From Archangium_A sp035910535 (GTDB lineage: Bacteria > Myxococcota > Myxococcia > Myxococcales > Myxococcaceae): 64,000 nucleotides of DNA. The translations under genes and the position numbers were made by a program. Shown here piece after piece: positions 33,508-43,630 of the stretch. The number at the start of each line of letters is the position of its first letter. Position 1 is the first letter of the stretch. The stretch lies in NCBI GenBank assembly GCA_035910535.1, contig JAMHXF010000081.1, positions 71,569-135,568 of the forward strand, given 5' to 3'. Under the pieces are notes generated by a model. That model was not told the origin of the DNA and searched no databases. It saw only the letters and a program-made list of their open reading frames with translations.

Positions 33508-36264
33508 ATGTTTTCGCGTCATCTGGGTGCCGCCGTCGTCGTCTGTGCTTTCGCCTTCACGAGCTGTGAAGCGACGATGTCCGAAGCGCTGGGTGACGAA
33601 GCCTTCGTGCGTGTCGCGCGAAGCGCTGAAGCCCTGACTGCCGATGGCGGGCCGACAGGCGCGGTGGGGCAAGAGAACTTCTACCTGGCCATCAACAAGT
33701 CGCAGCTGACCGAGCGCTGGTTTCTGTCGGCGTACCTGACGCAGTGGCACCCGGCTGAGAACACGCCGGTGCACTCGCTCGGCACGCGCGTCGTCACCTT
33801 CAAGGTGCAGAACGACAAGCTCTACGTGTTCGACGCGACCAACGGCGCGAAGTGGAGCGACGTGCTCGACCCGCAGCGCGTGGTCGAAGCGTGGCCCATC
33901 GTCACCGACTACGCGCCGTTCAACGCGCTGGCCGGCTCTTCGAACTACGTGCTCGTCGACGCGTCGGCAGGGCTCAACCGCTACGACGCGGTCTCCGACA
34001 CCGTCGGCGCGAACTACCAGATGCGCTTCGAGGTCGAGCTCGCGTTTCTGCAGCGCTACCGCGCGCTGGCCGACGGCGTGTCGTGGGAGCAGGTCTTCAC
34101 CGGCTACTCCGACATTCCTGCGCCCGGCGTCTTCGGGTGGGACCAGCCGTTTCGTGGCTCGGGCACCATGTCGATTTCGCTGCGTCGCTACGCTGAAGGC
34201 GCAGGCTTCGTGCCGACCGAGCTGACGACGAAGCACTACTTCGAGAGCGCAAACCCGCAGTACGTCGCCAACGAAGCGCGCGTGCGCCGCAACGTCGTGA
34301 AGTGGAACCTCAAGCCCGGCATGCAGCCGATTCCCTGGCGCATCACCAAGAGCATCGAGCGCCTCCAGGCCGACCCGCGCCTCGCCGGCGTCGACGTGCG
34401 CGGCGCCATTTCACGCGGCGTGACGAAGTGGAACGACGCCTTCGGCTTCCCCGTCTTCACCGTGGTCGCCACCGGCGCCGACGACTCGTTCGGTGACGAC
34501 GACAAGAACTTCATCGTGGTCGACCCCAACCCCGGCGCTGGCTACGCGTTCGCCAACTGGCGCGAGAACCCGAACACCGGAGAAATTCGCGGCGCGTCGG
34601 TCTACTTCTCGAGCATCTTCGTCGAAGCCGCGTTGTTCGAAGCCGGTGACGCCGGCGTGGTCGCCCCCGTCGTCGACGCAGGTGTCTCGGCGCCTGACGC
34701 GGGTTCGGTCGACTGCTCGGGCTCGGTGGTCATCAGCCAGGTGTTCGGCGGCAACTCGGCGGCGGGCTTCCGCAACCAGGACTTCATCGAGCTGCACAAC
34801 CGCAGCGTGCTCCCGGTTTCGCTCGCGGGCTGGTCGGTGCAGTACGGCTCGTCGACCGGCACCAGCGCGTGGCAGGTGATTCCGCTCAACGGCTCGATTC
34901 CCGGCGGTGGCTATTTCCTCGTCGGGCTCGCGACCACCGCCGGCGGCGTCGCGTTGCCTGCGCCCGACGTCACCTCTGGCATCAACATCGCCGCGAGCAA
35001 CGGCAAGGTCGCGCTGTCACGCACCACCACCGCGCTGAGCGGCGCGTGCGCGCTCACCGCCGACGTCGTCGACACCGTCGGCTACGGCACCACCAACTGC
35101 AGCGAAGGCAGCGCCGCGCCGGCGCCGTCGACGTCACAGAGCATCGTGCGCCGCGACGAAGTGGCGTGCCTCGACTCCAACGTGAATGGCAACGACTTCA
35201 TTCGCGGCACGGTGGCTCCGCGCAACACGGCGAGCGCCGTCATGGGCTGCGCGTGCGATCCCAACGCGCCCATCGCGCCGACGTTCTTCAATGTGCCCAT
35301 CTGGAATGGCCCGACGCAGCTCGCGGCGAAGCCGTCGCTGCGCTGGTCGGCGATGCCCGAGACCTCGCTGTGCTCGATGAACCGCCACGACGCGGTGATC
35401 CCCGCGGGCATGTCGCGCAAGGACTACCTCGAGAAGTACCTGACGCACGTGGTGCTGCACGAGGTCGGTCACACGCTGGGCCTGCGCCACAACTTCAAGG
35501 GCTCGACCGAGCGCGTGTCGGTGATGGACTACAACGCCGACGTCGACGCGGTGCTGCTCGACGCGCCTGCGGCGTACGACGTGGCTGCCGTTCGCTACCT
35601 CTACGGCCTCGAGGCGTCCGCGCCCTCACAGCCGTTCTGCACCGACGAAGACACCATGGTCGACGCGACGTGCGATCGCTTCGACGTCGGCAGCGCGCCG
35701 CTGAGCACCGACATCGCGCCGCGCTTCCAGGCCGCCGCCCGCCGTGCCTTCACCGGCCAGCCGATGGACGCTCGCACGGTCTACGCGGTGACGCGCTACG
35801 TGCGCGCCGCGCCCACCGAAGCGCAGCGCCTCGAGGCCTTCAACATTCTCGTGGGCGACACCGCGCCGCCGATGAAGGCCGAGGTCATCGCGCTCGACAC
35901 GTACGCCAGCCGCTACGCCGACTACTTCAACGCGGTCTTCCTGCTGAACCTCTTCAAGGAGCCCATCGAGTATCGCGATGAGATCGCCGTCAACCCGCCC
36001 ATGTATGACCCGGCGTTCTCTGCGCGCGTCATCACCGTGGCGCGCGAGAGCCTGCTGAGCACCGACAACCAGCGCAGCTTCGAGAGCATGCGAATGGTCG
36101 TCGACGCGCTCAAGGCGATGCAAACCGCCGACGCGTACGTGGCGCTCACCACGGCGCGCAACCACTACGCGACCAACCGCAACTCGTGGCCGGCCAACCT
36201 GCACCCGCACATCGACGACCTCGTTCGCCGCATCGACGTCGTCACCTCTCCGTATTTCTATTGA
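33508..36264 (+). CDS. Zinc metalloprotease (metzincin-like) with an inserted lamin-tail domain
   Basis: A 918-residue lipoprotein (signal 'VVVCAFAFTSCEA'). Residues about 40-370 form the N-terminal domain of the DUF5117/DUF4953 class. Then comes a 'DAGVVAPVVDAGVSAPDAG' linker, and residues about 403-582 form a lamin-tail/LTD-type beta domain ('VVISQVFGGN...DFIELHNRS' core). The catalytic domain resumes with His651-Glu-Val-Gly-His655 and His661 ('GLRHNFKG'), the zinc site, and a Met-turn in 'SVMDYNADVD'. The C-terminus is helical. So the LTD sits inside the protease before the zinc helix. A strong Shine-Dalgarno (aaggag) precedes the ATG. It probably degrades extracellular proteins; nothing is known of its target. 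Confidence 0.85.
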   Translation: MFSRHLGAAVVVCAFAFTSCEATMSEALGDEAFVRVARSAEALTADGGPTGAVGQENFYLAINKSQLTERWFLSAYLTQWHPAENTPVHSLGTRVVTFKVQNDKLYVFDATNGAKWSDVLDPQRVVEAWPIVTDYAPFNALAGSSNYVLVDASAGLNRYDAVSDTVGANYQMRFEVELAFLQRYRALADGVSWEQVFTGYSDIPAPGVFGWDQPFRGSGTMSISLRRYAEGAGFVPTELTTKHYFESANPQYVANEARVRRNVVKWNLKPGMQPIPWRITKSIERLQADPRLAGVDVRGAISRGVTKWNDAFGFPVFTVVATGADDSFGDDDKNFIVVDPNPGAGYAFANWRENPNTGEIRGASVYFSSIFVEAALFEAGDAGVVAPVVDAGVSAPDAGSVDCSGSVVISQVFGGNSAAGFRNQDFIELHNRSVLPVSLAGWSVQYGSSTGTSAWQVIPLNGSIPGGGYFLVGLATTAGGVALPAPDVTSGINIAASNGKVALSRTTTALSGACALTADVVDTVGYGTTNCSEGSAAPAPSTSQSIVRRDEVACLDSNVNGNDFIRGTVAPRNTASAVMGCACDPNAPIAPTFFNVPIWNGPTQLAAKPSLRWSAMPETSLCSMNRHDAVIPAGMSRKDYLEKYLTHVVLHEVGHTLGLRHNFKGSTERVSVMDYNADVDAVLLDAPAAYDVAAVRYLYGLEASAPSQPFCTDEDTMVDATCDRFDVGSAPLSTDIAPRFQAAARRAFTGQPMDARTVYAVTRYVRAAPTEAQRLEAFNILVGDTAPPMKAEVIALDTYASRYADYFNAVFLLNLFKEPIEYRDEIAVNPPMYDPAFSARVITVARESLLSTDNQRSFESMRMVVDALKAMQTADAYVALTTARNHYATNRNSWPANLHPHIDDLVRRIDVVTSPYFY

Positions 36265-36289
36265 GAGCGATTGGGCTAGACGACGCGCC

Positions 36290-36976
36290 GTGCGCCCCAC
36301 AGTTCTGCTCTTCGACATCGACGGCACGCTCATCAGCACCGGAGGCGCGGGCCGCAGCGCCATCAGCCGCGCCTTCGGGTTGCTGCACCAACGCGACGAC
36401 GCGTGCAGCGCGTTCAGCTTCGACGGCATGACCGATCGCGCGATTGCCCGACTGGGGCTCACGGCCATCGGCGTCGAAGCGTCAGCCGTGAACATCGAAG
36501 CGCTGCTCGCCGCCTACATCACCTGTCTCGATGAGACCGTGCGCTCCGTGCCTGAAGATCGCTACATCGTGCACTCCGGTATGCGCGCGGCCGTCGACGC
36601 GGCGCTGCAAGCAGGCTGCGCAGTCGGCCTCGGCACCGGCAACGTGCGCGAGGGCGCGCGCGTGAAGCTCGAGCGCGTGGGGTTGTTCTCGAAGTTCGCG
36701 TTCGGGGGCTTCGGAGACGACCACGAGCTCCGCCCCGAGCTCATTCGTACGGGTGCAGAGCGTGGCGCCGCGCAGCTCGGCGTCGAGCGCACGAAAGCGC
36801 GAGTCGTCATCATCGGAGACACGCCCAAAGACGTCTCGGCGGCGCAGGCCATCGGTGCTGAGTCGATCGCCGTCGCCACCGGAGCTCACACCGTCGACGA
36901 ACTTCGCGCGACCGGCGCCACGTGGACCTTCGAGTCACTCGAAGACCCGCGCGCGCTCACGGCGCTGCTGGGCTGA
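36290..36976 (+). CDS. HAD-superfamily phosphatase
   Basis: A 228-residue HAD hydrolase of the phosphoglycolate-phosphatase type. Motif I is 'LLFDIDGTLI' with the nucleophile Asp near residue 9, motif II is 'GLGTGN' and motif IV is 'VIIGDTPKDVSAA'. A helical cap (about residues 20-90) lies between motifs I and II. It hydrolyses a small phosphate ester in the cytoplasm. The substrate is not determinable from sequence. Start GTG at 36290; it follows the protease gene by 25 bp and overlaps the convergent GNAT gene by 20 bp. Confidence 0.88.
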   Translation: MRPTVLLFDIDGTLISTGGAGRSAISRAFGLLHQRDDACSAFSFDGMTDRAIARLGLTAIGVEASAVNIEALLAAYITCLDETVRSVPEDRYIVHSGMRAAVDAALQAGCAVGLGTGNVREGARVKLERVGLFSKFAFGGFGDDHELRPELIRTGAERGAAQLGVERTKARVVIIGDTPKDVSAAQAIGAESIAVATGAHTVDELRATGATWTFESLEDPRALTALLG

Positions 36977-37478
36977 GCGGCAGCACGAACGCCTCCAGAA
37001 ACACCTCGGGGCGTTGATCGAGGTCGCCTTCAGGCCGTCGCTGGTACCCGCGCTGCTCGTACAGCGCACGAACGCCGACAGCGCCTCGCCGCACGTGCAG
37101 CGACATCGCCACGCAGCCATGACGCTGCGCCCACGCCTCCGCCGTGTCGATGAGCAGTCGCGAGACCCGCCCACCACGATGCGCACGTGCGACCGCGAGG
37201 TGCCGGAGATCTGCAGCGCCCGAGAGCCACGCCTCCGAGCGATGCGCGCCGGGCGGCCACACTGCGATGGTACCGACGAGCTCCGCGCCCTCGAGCGCGA
37301 CCCACACCTTCGCGACCTCCCGCTTCGAGGCGACGTCGCGCAGCTCGGCCTTGCGGTGCTCGGTCACCACCACGTCGGGCAGCTTGCGCGCGTAGCTCTC
37401 GACGAAGGCGTCGACGAGCAGCGCGCCGACCGCCGCGTCGTCTTCCGCCCGCGCTTCACGCAACACGTACTCAGACAT
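36957..37478 (-). CDS. GNAT family N-acetyltransferase
   Basis: A 173-residue GNAT. Strand 4 reads 'ADLRHLAVARAHRGGRVSRL', with the acetyl-CoA-binding HRGGRxxxL loop, and the C-terminal strand is 'MSLHVRRGAVGVRALYEQRG'. The N-terminus 'YVLREARAEDDAAVGALLVD' is typical of the fold. Acceptor unknown. The ATG at 37476-37478 was chosen over longer readings because the family starts at this helix. It is divergent from the RluA-like gene with 30 bp between, which must contain both promoters. Confidence 0.88.
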   Translation of the reverse strand: MSEYVLREARAEDDAAVGALLVDAFVESYARKLPDVVVTEHRKAELRDVASKREVAKVWVALEGAELVGTIAVWPPGAHRSEAWLSGAADLRHLAVARAHRGGRVSRLLIDTAEAWAQRHGCVAMSLHVRRGAVGVRALYEQRGYQRRPEGDLDQRPEVFLEAFVLPLSPAAP

Positions 37479-37508
37479 GCCGCGGCGATTAGCAGCTAAA
37501 GCGACGCC

Positions 37509-38402
37509 ATGGCCGTTCGCCGTCTCACCGTTCCAGCAGGCACGCCGCCGCGCCTCGACGCGTTCCTCGCCAAGTCGCTGCCTGGCTTTTCGAAAGTGCA
37601 GATTCAGCGGCTGCTGAGCGACGGTCGCGTGCTCGTCAACGGCAAGAAGGCCAAGCCCATGCGTCGCATCGTCGGCGGCGAGACGGTGGAGGTCGACGTG
37701 CCGCAGGCGGCGCCGGTGAAGGCCGTCGAAGGGCCGAAGCTGCGGCTGCTGTACGAGAACCGCGCGCTCGTCGTCATCAACAAGCCCTCGGGGTTGGTGG
37801 TTGAACCTGAAGGAGATCGCCCGTCGGTGGTCGGCATCGCGGCCGGGCAGTTTCAGGGCTTCGACGTCGGCGGTCGCGCGGAGCCCGGCGTCGCGCATCG
37901 GCTCGACAAAGACACCACCGGCTGTCTCATGCTCGCGAAGACCGACGCGTCGCTCGCCGACATGAAGCTCGCCTTCGAAGAGAAGCGCGTGAAGAAGACG
38001 TACCTCGCGTTGGTATGGGGCACGCCGCCTGAAACAGGGAAGCTCGACACGCCGTACGGCCGCCACCCCGAAGATCCCCGCCGCTACACCACCCGCTTTC
38101 CGACGCCGCGCCGCGCCCGCCTGTCGTGGGTGAAGCAGGAGCAGTTCGAGAACGTCGCGCTGCTGGAGATCGATCTCGACACCGGCCGCACGCACCAGAT
38201 TCGCGCGCAGCTCGCCGACATCGGGCACCCGTTGCTCGGCGATTGGCTCTATGGAAACGCCGAAGCGAAGGCCGCGAGCATCGGCCGCATTCCGCTGCAC
38301 GCGTGGAAGCTGCAGCTCGACGACCGCCACTTCGAAGCGCCCTTCCCCGATGACTTGCAGGCCGCCGTCGAGGCGCTGCGTGCTAAGTCGGGCCGATCAT
38401 GA
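37509..38402 (+). CDS. RluA-family pseudouridine synthase
   Basis: A 297-residue protein. An S4 RNA-binding domain (about residues 15-60, 'FSKVQIQRLLSDGRVLVNG') precedes the catalytic domain. The catalytic Asp lies in 'VAHRLDKDTTGCLMLAK', and 'DTGRTHQIRAQLADIGHPLLG' (in two parts) is the second signature. It isomerises uridine in rRNA or tRNA. The S4 plus RluA layout fits the RluC/RluD-like subfamily, target sites uncertain. It heads a four-gene plus-strand operon with ATGA overlaps to the next gene. Confidence 0.92.
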   Translation: MAVRRLTVPAGTPPRLDAFLAKSLPGFSKVQIQRLLSDGRVLVNGKKAKPMRRIVGGETVEVDVPQAAPVKAVEGPKLRLLYENRALVVINKPSGLVVEPEGDRPSVVGIAAGQFQGFDVGGRAEPGVAHRLDKDTTGCLMLAKTDASLADMKLAFEEKRVKKTYLALVWGTPPETGKLDTPYGRHPEDPRRYTTRFPTPRRARLSWVKQEQFENVALLEIDLDTGRTHQIRAQLADIGHPLLGDWLYGNAEAKAASIGRIPLHAWKLQLDDRHFEAPFPDDLQAAVEALRAKSGRS

Positions 38403-39295
38403 CGAACACGTTGCTCGATGCGTTCGACCTCGTTGGGCACTCGGAGCAGCTGCTGTTTCGGCTCGACGCCGCAGCCGCGGAGCTCTCGAAGAAGCAGGGC
38501 CTGAAAGACGAGAAGGCGTGGCTCGAGCAGGCGCGCGCACGGGTGGCGACGGCGCGCGACGGCGTGGGCGACTTGCTGACGCGCGTGCTGCGGTTGCCGG
38601 AGATGGACCCGGTGCGTGATGACCACGCGCGGCTGCTGCAGAACGTCGCGGTCGACGCGGTCGAGAAGCTGCACGCGGGCATCACCTTCGCCGCCGGCAG
38701 TCGCGCGCCACTGCTCGAGGCGCTCTACGGCAAGTTGAAGATCCCCGTGCTGCGGCGCTGCGATCGCGAAGACTTCGAGAAGTTCTGCGGCGACTTCGAG
38801 AAGCGCCTGGGCACCGGTTACGCGCGCCGCATGTTCGCTGAAGAGTCGTTTCAGATCGTCGCGCCCACGTTGACTGCCATGCAGCAGGCCTTCGCCACGT
38901 GGCGCGGCGTCTTCTCGGCCGAGCCGCTCGATGACACTGCGGCGCAGGCGCTTCGTGACGAGCTCGACGCCGCCGCCCGCCGCCTCGAGTTGCCGTGCAA
39001 GCAGGCGCGGCTGCTCGCCGAAGCGGCGCTCGCGCCGTTGAAAGATCTGCTCGAGAACCTGAGCGTCACGCAGAAGCCGAAGAAGCGCATCAAGGTGCCG
39101 GGCGAAGACGCCTCGCCGCTCGACGAAGCCCCCGTTGACCCGCACGCGCCGAACGAAGCCGAGTTGGCCGAGCTCAGCGCGCCCCTCGAAGACGAAGCGC
39201 CCGCGCAAGCAGAGCCAGAACCTGAGCCCGTCGCCGAGAAGCCGCGCCGCTCGCGCAAAGAGAAGGCCCCCGAGGCCCCGGGCGACCCGCAGTAA
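38399..39295 (+). CDS. Hypothetical protein, 298 aa
   Basis: Not recognised. The N-terminal 230 residues are helical and soluble, with repeated 'LDAAAAELSKKQGLKDEKAW' type segments, a Cys-containing 'VLRRCDREDFEKFCGDFEKR' helix and 'ALRDELDAAARRLELP'. The C-terminal 65 residues are low-complexity, acidic then basic ('EPEPEPVAEKPRRSRKEK'), probably disordered. It starts with an ATGA overlap on the pseudouridine synthase gene and is 18 bp before hrpB, so it may act in RNA-related processes through context only. No catalytic signature is visible. Confidence 0.75.
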   Translation: MTNTLLDAFDLVGHSEQLLFRLDAAAAELSKKQGLKDEKAWLEQARARVATARDGVGDLLTRVLRLPEMDPVRDDHARLLQNVAVDAVEKLHAGITFAAGSRAPLLEALYGKLKIPVLRRCDREDFEKFCGDFEKRLGTGYARRMFAEESFQIVAPTLTAMQQAFATWRGVFSAEPLDDTAAQALRDELDAAARRLELPCKQARLLAEAALAPLKDLLENLSVTQKPKKRIKVPGEDASPLDEAPVDPHAPNEAELAELSAPLEDEAPAQAEPEPEPVAEKPRRSRKEKAPEAPGDPQ

Positions 39296-39313
39296 AATGT
39301 TCAGGAGCTGTTC

Positions 39314-41848
39314 GTGACGACGCTGCCCATCGACGCCCTGCTGCCCGAGCTGGTGGCTGCACTCCGTACGCGTGAGGCGCTGGTGCTCGAAGCACCTCCC
39401 GGCGCTGGCAAGACGACGCGGGTTCCGCCTGCGCTGCTCAAGGCCGGGCTCGCGGGCGACAAAGAAATCGTCGTGCTGCAGCCGCGACGGCTCGCCACTC
39501 GCCTGGCCGCCACGCGCGTCGCTGAAGAGCTCGGTGAGCGCGCGGGCGACACCGTCGGCTACCAGGTGCGCTTCGAAGACGTCAGCTCGAAGAAGACGCG
39601 CATCCGCTTCGTCACCGAGGGAATCCTCACGCGGCGCCTCGTCGGCGACCCGCTGCTGCGCGACGTGGGCATCGTGGTGCTCGACGAATTTCACGAGCGA
39701 CACCTCGCCGGAGATCTCGCGCTCGCGATGTTGCGGCGCCTGCAGCTCGGCCCGCGCAAAGACCTCAAGCTCGTCGTGATGTCGGCGACGCTCGACGCTG
39801 CGCCCATCGCGAAGTGGTTGGGCGACGCGCCGTCGCTGCGCAGTGAAGGTCGCCGCTTCGAGGTGGCCATCGACTACCTCGAACGCGACGACGAGCGGCA
39901 CCTCGACCAGCAGGTGCTCGCCGCGCTCAAGCGGCTCGTGCAGGCCGAGCTCGACGGGCACGTGCTCGTGTTTCTGCCCGGAGCCGGTGAGATTCGCCGC
40001 GCGCTGGAGACCTGCGACGAGTTCGTGCGACGGCAGGGCATGGAGCTGCACGTGCTCCACGGAGACCTCGCCGCCGCCGAGCAGGACAAGGCGCTCAAGC
40101 CGAGCTCGAAGCGCAAGGTGATCCTCTCGACGAACGTCGCCGAGACGTCCGTCACCATCGACGGCATCGCGGCGGTCATCGACTGCGGGCTCGCGCGCGT
40201 CGCGGCGCACTCTCCGTGGAGCGGCATGCCCACGCTGAAGCTGGCGAAGATCTCCAAGGCCTCGGCGACGCAGCGCGCAGGTCGCGCGGGCCGTACGCGC
40301 GCCGGCTCGTGCATTCGGCTCTACACGAAGGGCGACTTCGAAGGTCGCCCCGCCACCGACACGCCCGAGATCCGCCGTATGGACTTCACCGAGTCAGCGC
40401 TCGCGCTGCGCGCCATGGGCGTGACGAAGCTCGAAGACTTCTCATTCTTCGAAGCGCCTGCCGCCGCGTCGATGGAGGCCGCCGACGGCCTGCTGCGGAG
40501 CCTCACCGCGCTCGACAAAGCAGGCGCGCTCACGGACATCGGCAAGCGCCTGTTGAAGTTGCCGCTGCACCCTCGCCTCGCGCGGCTCGTCGTCGAAGCC
40601 GAGAACCTCGGCGTGCCACGCGACGGCGCCACCATCGCCGCGCTGCTCGGTGAGCGCGACATTCGGCAGGAGGCCCGCGCGCAGTTCGGTCGTGGGGCGT
40701 CGGCGCACGCGCAGTCGGGCCCGTCTGACGTGCTCGAGCTGCTCGAGCGCTACGAGCAAGGCCAGCGTGGCGGCGCGCGGCAAGCCGGCCTCGACGCTTC
40801 GGCCGTCAGCTCGGTGGAGCGCGTGACGAAGCAGCTCTCACGAGTCCTCGACGACAACCGCGGGTCGGCGCCGCGCACCAACGCCGAGCGTGAAGCGTTG
40901 TTGTTGCGCACCGTGCTCGCGGGGTTTCCAGATCGCGTCGCGAAACGTCGCCGCCCGCGCACGCCAGAGCTCGTCTTTTCCGCCGGTGGCTCGGCGAGCC
41001 TCGACCCGAGCTCCGTCGTGCACGACGCCGAGCTGATGGTCGCCGTCGACGCAGAAGAGAAGCGTGGCGGTGTGGTGGTGCGGCTGGCCAGTCGCATCGA
41101 CGCCGAGTGGTTGCTGGAGGCGAACCCCGACGCGCTCGGTGAAGTCGACCGGCTCGAGTGGAACGAGTCGGCGCGCCGCGTCGACCGCGTCACGCGGCTC
41201 ACGTACGGCAACGTCACGCTCGAAGAGACACGTCAGCCAGCAGCGGCGAGTGACGAGACGACCGCCATTCTCGCCGAGCACGCGGTCGCCGCAGGCGCGC
41301 AGACCTTCGTCGACCTCGAGCGCCTGACGAACTGGCAGTGTCGCGTCGACACGCTGCGCACCGGCTACCCCGAGGCCAACTTCCCCACGCCTGACGCGGC
41401 CTTCATCAAGGAGGCCATCGCCTCGCTGTGTGAAGGCCTGCGCTCGTTCAAGGAGCTCGAAGACGCGAGCCTGCTCGAGCAGCTCAACGCGCGGCTCACG
41501 TCACAGCAGGCGCGGCTGCTCGCCAACGAAGCGCCCGACAAGATCACCCTGCCCGGCGGCCGCACCGTGAAGGTCACGTGGGAGCCAGGGAAACCGCCGT
41601 GGATCGAGTCGCGCCTGCAGGACTTTTTCGGCCTGACGCGCGGCCCCATGGTGGGGCGAACGCCATTGGTGCTGCACCTGCTCGCGCCGAACCACAACGC
41701 CGTTCAAGTGACGACCGACCTCTCCGGCTTCTGGGACCGTCACTACCCCGCCGTGCGCAAGGAGCTGATGCGGCACTACCCGCGGCACAGCTGGCCCGAA
41801 GACCCGCGCACCGCACAACCGCCACAGCCGAAGCCGCCGCGCCGATGA
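39314..41848 (+). CDS. hrpB: ATP-dependent helicase HrpB
   Basis: An 844-residue DExH helicase of the usual HrpB length. Walker A is 'APPGAGKTTRVP', motif II is 'IVVLDEFHERH', motif III is 'VMSATLDAAPI', and motif VI is 'QRAGRAGRTRAGSCIRLY'. The HA2-like and C-terminal HrpB domains ('GGRTVKVTWEPGKPPWIES') follow. HrpB is a DEAH-box-related RNA helicase of unknown physiological target. GTG start at 39314 with aggag 7 bp upstream. It overlaps the following phosphoesterase gene by 4 bp. Confidence 0.95.
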   Translation: MTTLPIDALLPELVAALRTREALVLEAPPGAGKTTRVPPALLKAGLAGDKEIVVLQPRRLATRLAATRVAEELGERAGDTVGYQVRFEDVSSKKTRIRFVTEGILTRRLVGDPLLRDVGIVVLDEFHERHLAGDLALAMLRRLQLGPRKDLKLVVMSATLDAAPIAKWLGDAPSLRSEGRRFEVAIDYLERDDERHLDQQVLAALKRLVQAELDGHVLVFLPGAGEIRRALETCDEFVRRQGMELHVLHGDLAAAEQDKALKPSSKRKVILSTNVAETSVTIDGIAAVIDCGLARVAAHSPWSGMPTLKLAKISKASATQRAGRAGRTRAGSCIRLYTKGDFEGRPATDTPEIRRMDFTESALALRAMGVTKLEDFSFFEAPAAASMEAADGLLRSLTALDKAGALTDIGKRLLKLPLHPRLARLVVEAENLGVPRDGATIAALLGERDIRQEARAQFGRGASAHAQSGPSDVLELLERYEQGQRGGARQAGLDASAVSSVERVTKQLSRVLDDNRGSAPRTNAEREALLLRTVLAGFPDRVAKRRRPRTPELVFSAGGSASLDPSSVVHDAELMVAVDAEEKRGGVVVRLASRIDAEWLLEANPDALGEVDRLEWNESARRVDRVTRLTYGNVTLEETRQPAAASDETTAILAEHAVAAGAQTFVDLERLTNWQCRVDTLRTGYPEANFPTPDAAFIKEAIASLCEGLRSFKELEDASLLEQLNARLTSQQARLLANEAPDKITLPGGRTVKVTWEPGKPPWIESRLQDFFGLTRGPMVGRTPLVLHLLAPNHNAVQVTTDLSGFWDRHYPAVRKELMRHYPRHSWPEDPRTAQPPQPKPPRR

Positions 41849-42750
41849 GCCAGCTCACCCGGGTCGCGCTGGTGGTGTTGCTGACGCTCGCCGTGGTGCT
41901 CGCCAGCGCCATCGCGGCGGCGCTGCTCGCGGCGGGCAAGCGCAGTCGAGCCGTGCGGCGGCTCGCGCGCGTCTCGTTCTCGTTGCTGGGCTGCGGGGGC
42001 CTCGCGCTGGGCTGGGGCCTCTTCATTGAAGCCGACTGGCTGGAGGTCACCCGCGTCACGGTGACGACGAAGAAGTGGCCAGCCGGCAAGACGCTGCGCA
42101 TCGCGCACTTGAGCGATCTACACCTCGACACCCAGAGCCGCGCCCTCAGCCGCGTCGCCGACGTGCTGCGGAAAGAACCGCCGGATCTCCTCGTGTTCAC
42201 CGGAGACAGCATCAACGAGCGTGACGCCGCGCCGTTGTTCCATCGAGTGCTGGGCGCGCTGCCCGCGCGGCTCGGGCGCTTCGCGGTGCGCGGCAACCAC
42301 GACACGTCGCGTTGGGCCGACGTCGACCTCTTCGGCGGTGGCGTCGCCACGGAGCTCATCAACGACGCGCCGGTGTTGCTCGAGAACGATTCGATCGCGC
42401 TGTGTGGCGCGCCGTTCAACGCGCACGAAGGCGTCGAGACGTGCCTGAAGCACGCGCCCCACGACGCCTTTGTGATCTTCGCGTACCACACGCCAGATCT
42501 CGTCGAGGCGCTCGCGCCGCAGCCCGACCTGTACCTCGCCGGTCACACGCACGGCGGGCAGATCGCGCTGCCCTTTTACGGCGCGCTCGTCACCTTCTCG
42601 AGGTTCGACAAGAAGTACGAGAGCGGCCGCGCCCAGTTCGGCAAGACGACCATCTACGTGAACCGCGGCATCGGCTTCGAGCCGCACTTGCCGAAGGTTC
42701 GCCTCTTCGCGCGCCCCGAGCTGACGTTCATCGACGTCGTCGGCCAGTGA
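41845..42750 (+). CDS. Membrane-anchored metallophosphoesterase (YaeI/YkuE-like)
   Basis: A 301-residue protein with two N-terminal membrane segments (about residues 7-28 and 44-62) and a calcineurin-like domain. The metal motifs are 'HLSDLHLD', 'FTGDSIN', 'VRGNHDTS' and 'LAGHTHGGQIALPFYG'. The layout matches phosphodiesterases acting on membrane lipids or lipid-like diphosphates, such as YaeI. The ATG overlaps hrpB by 4 bp; it ends the operon and converges with the DUF58 gene with 2 bp between. Confidence 0.88.
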   Translation: MSQLTRVALVVLLTLAVVLASAIAAALLAAGKRSRAVRRLARVSFSLLGCGGLALGWGLFIEADWLEVTRVTVTTKKWPAGKTLRIAHLSDLHLDTQSRALSRVADVLRKEPPDLLVFTGDSINERDAAPLFHRVLGALPARLGRFAVRGNHDTSRWADVDLFGGGVATELINDAPVLLENDSIALCGAPFNAHEGVETCLKHAPHDAFVIFAYHTPDLVEALAPQPDLYLAGHTHGGQIALPFYGALVTFSRFDKKYESGRAQFGKTTIYVNRGIGFEPHLPKVRLFARPELTFIDVVGQ

Positions 42751-42752
42751 CG

Positions 42753-43630
42753 TCAGGCCGCGCGCCGGTGGGCCCGGGCCGCGAAGAACTTCTGCAACGC
42801 CAGCCCGTACTCTTCGTGCGCGCGCAGCTCGACCGAGTCCAACGAGAGGCGCTTGAACAGCCGGTTCCGCGCGTCGCGCTGCTGCGCCATGAACTTCTGA
42901 AAGTGCCCACGCACGCGCGGGTCTGACGTGTCGACCGTCGCGCGCTCTCCCGTTTCCGGGTCTTCGAGGTCGACGATGCCCAGCGCGGGGAACTTCTCTT
43001 CGAAGGGGTCGTTGACCACCACCGGCACCAGGTCGTGCTTTCGCCCGACAATGCGCAGGCTCTTCTCGTACGTGGGCGCGAAGAAGTCGCTGACGAGGAA
43101 CGTCACCGTCTTCCTCTTGGCGACGTGCGTCAGGTACATGAGCGCCGCGTTCAAGTCGGTGCCCTGGCCCTGCGGCTTCGTCGTCAGAATGTCGGTGATG
43201 AGCCGCATCACGTGGCTCTTGCCCTTGCGCGGCGGCACGACCTTCTCGACGCGGTCGCTGAACAACACGAGCCCCACGCGATCGTTGTTGGCGATGGCCG
43301 AGAACGCGATCTGCGCTGCGACCTCGGCTGAAATTTCGGCCTTGCTGCGCTCACCACTGCCGAACGAGCCCGACGCCGAGACGTCGACCAGCAGCATCAC
43401 CGTCAGCTCGCGCTCTTCGGTGAAGACCTTCACGTACGCGTCATTCATGCGCGCGGTGACGTTCCAGTCGATGGTGCGCACTTCGTCGCCCGGCTGGTAC
43501 TGGCGCACTTCAGAGAACGCCATGCCCCGGCCCTTGAAGACCGAGTGGTACTGACCAGACAACACCGACGAGACCACCTTGCGGGTGGTGATCTCGAGGC
43601 GCCTGATGCGCTTGATGAGCTCGCGGGGAA

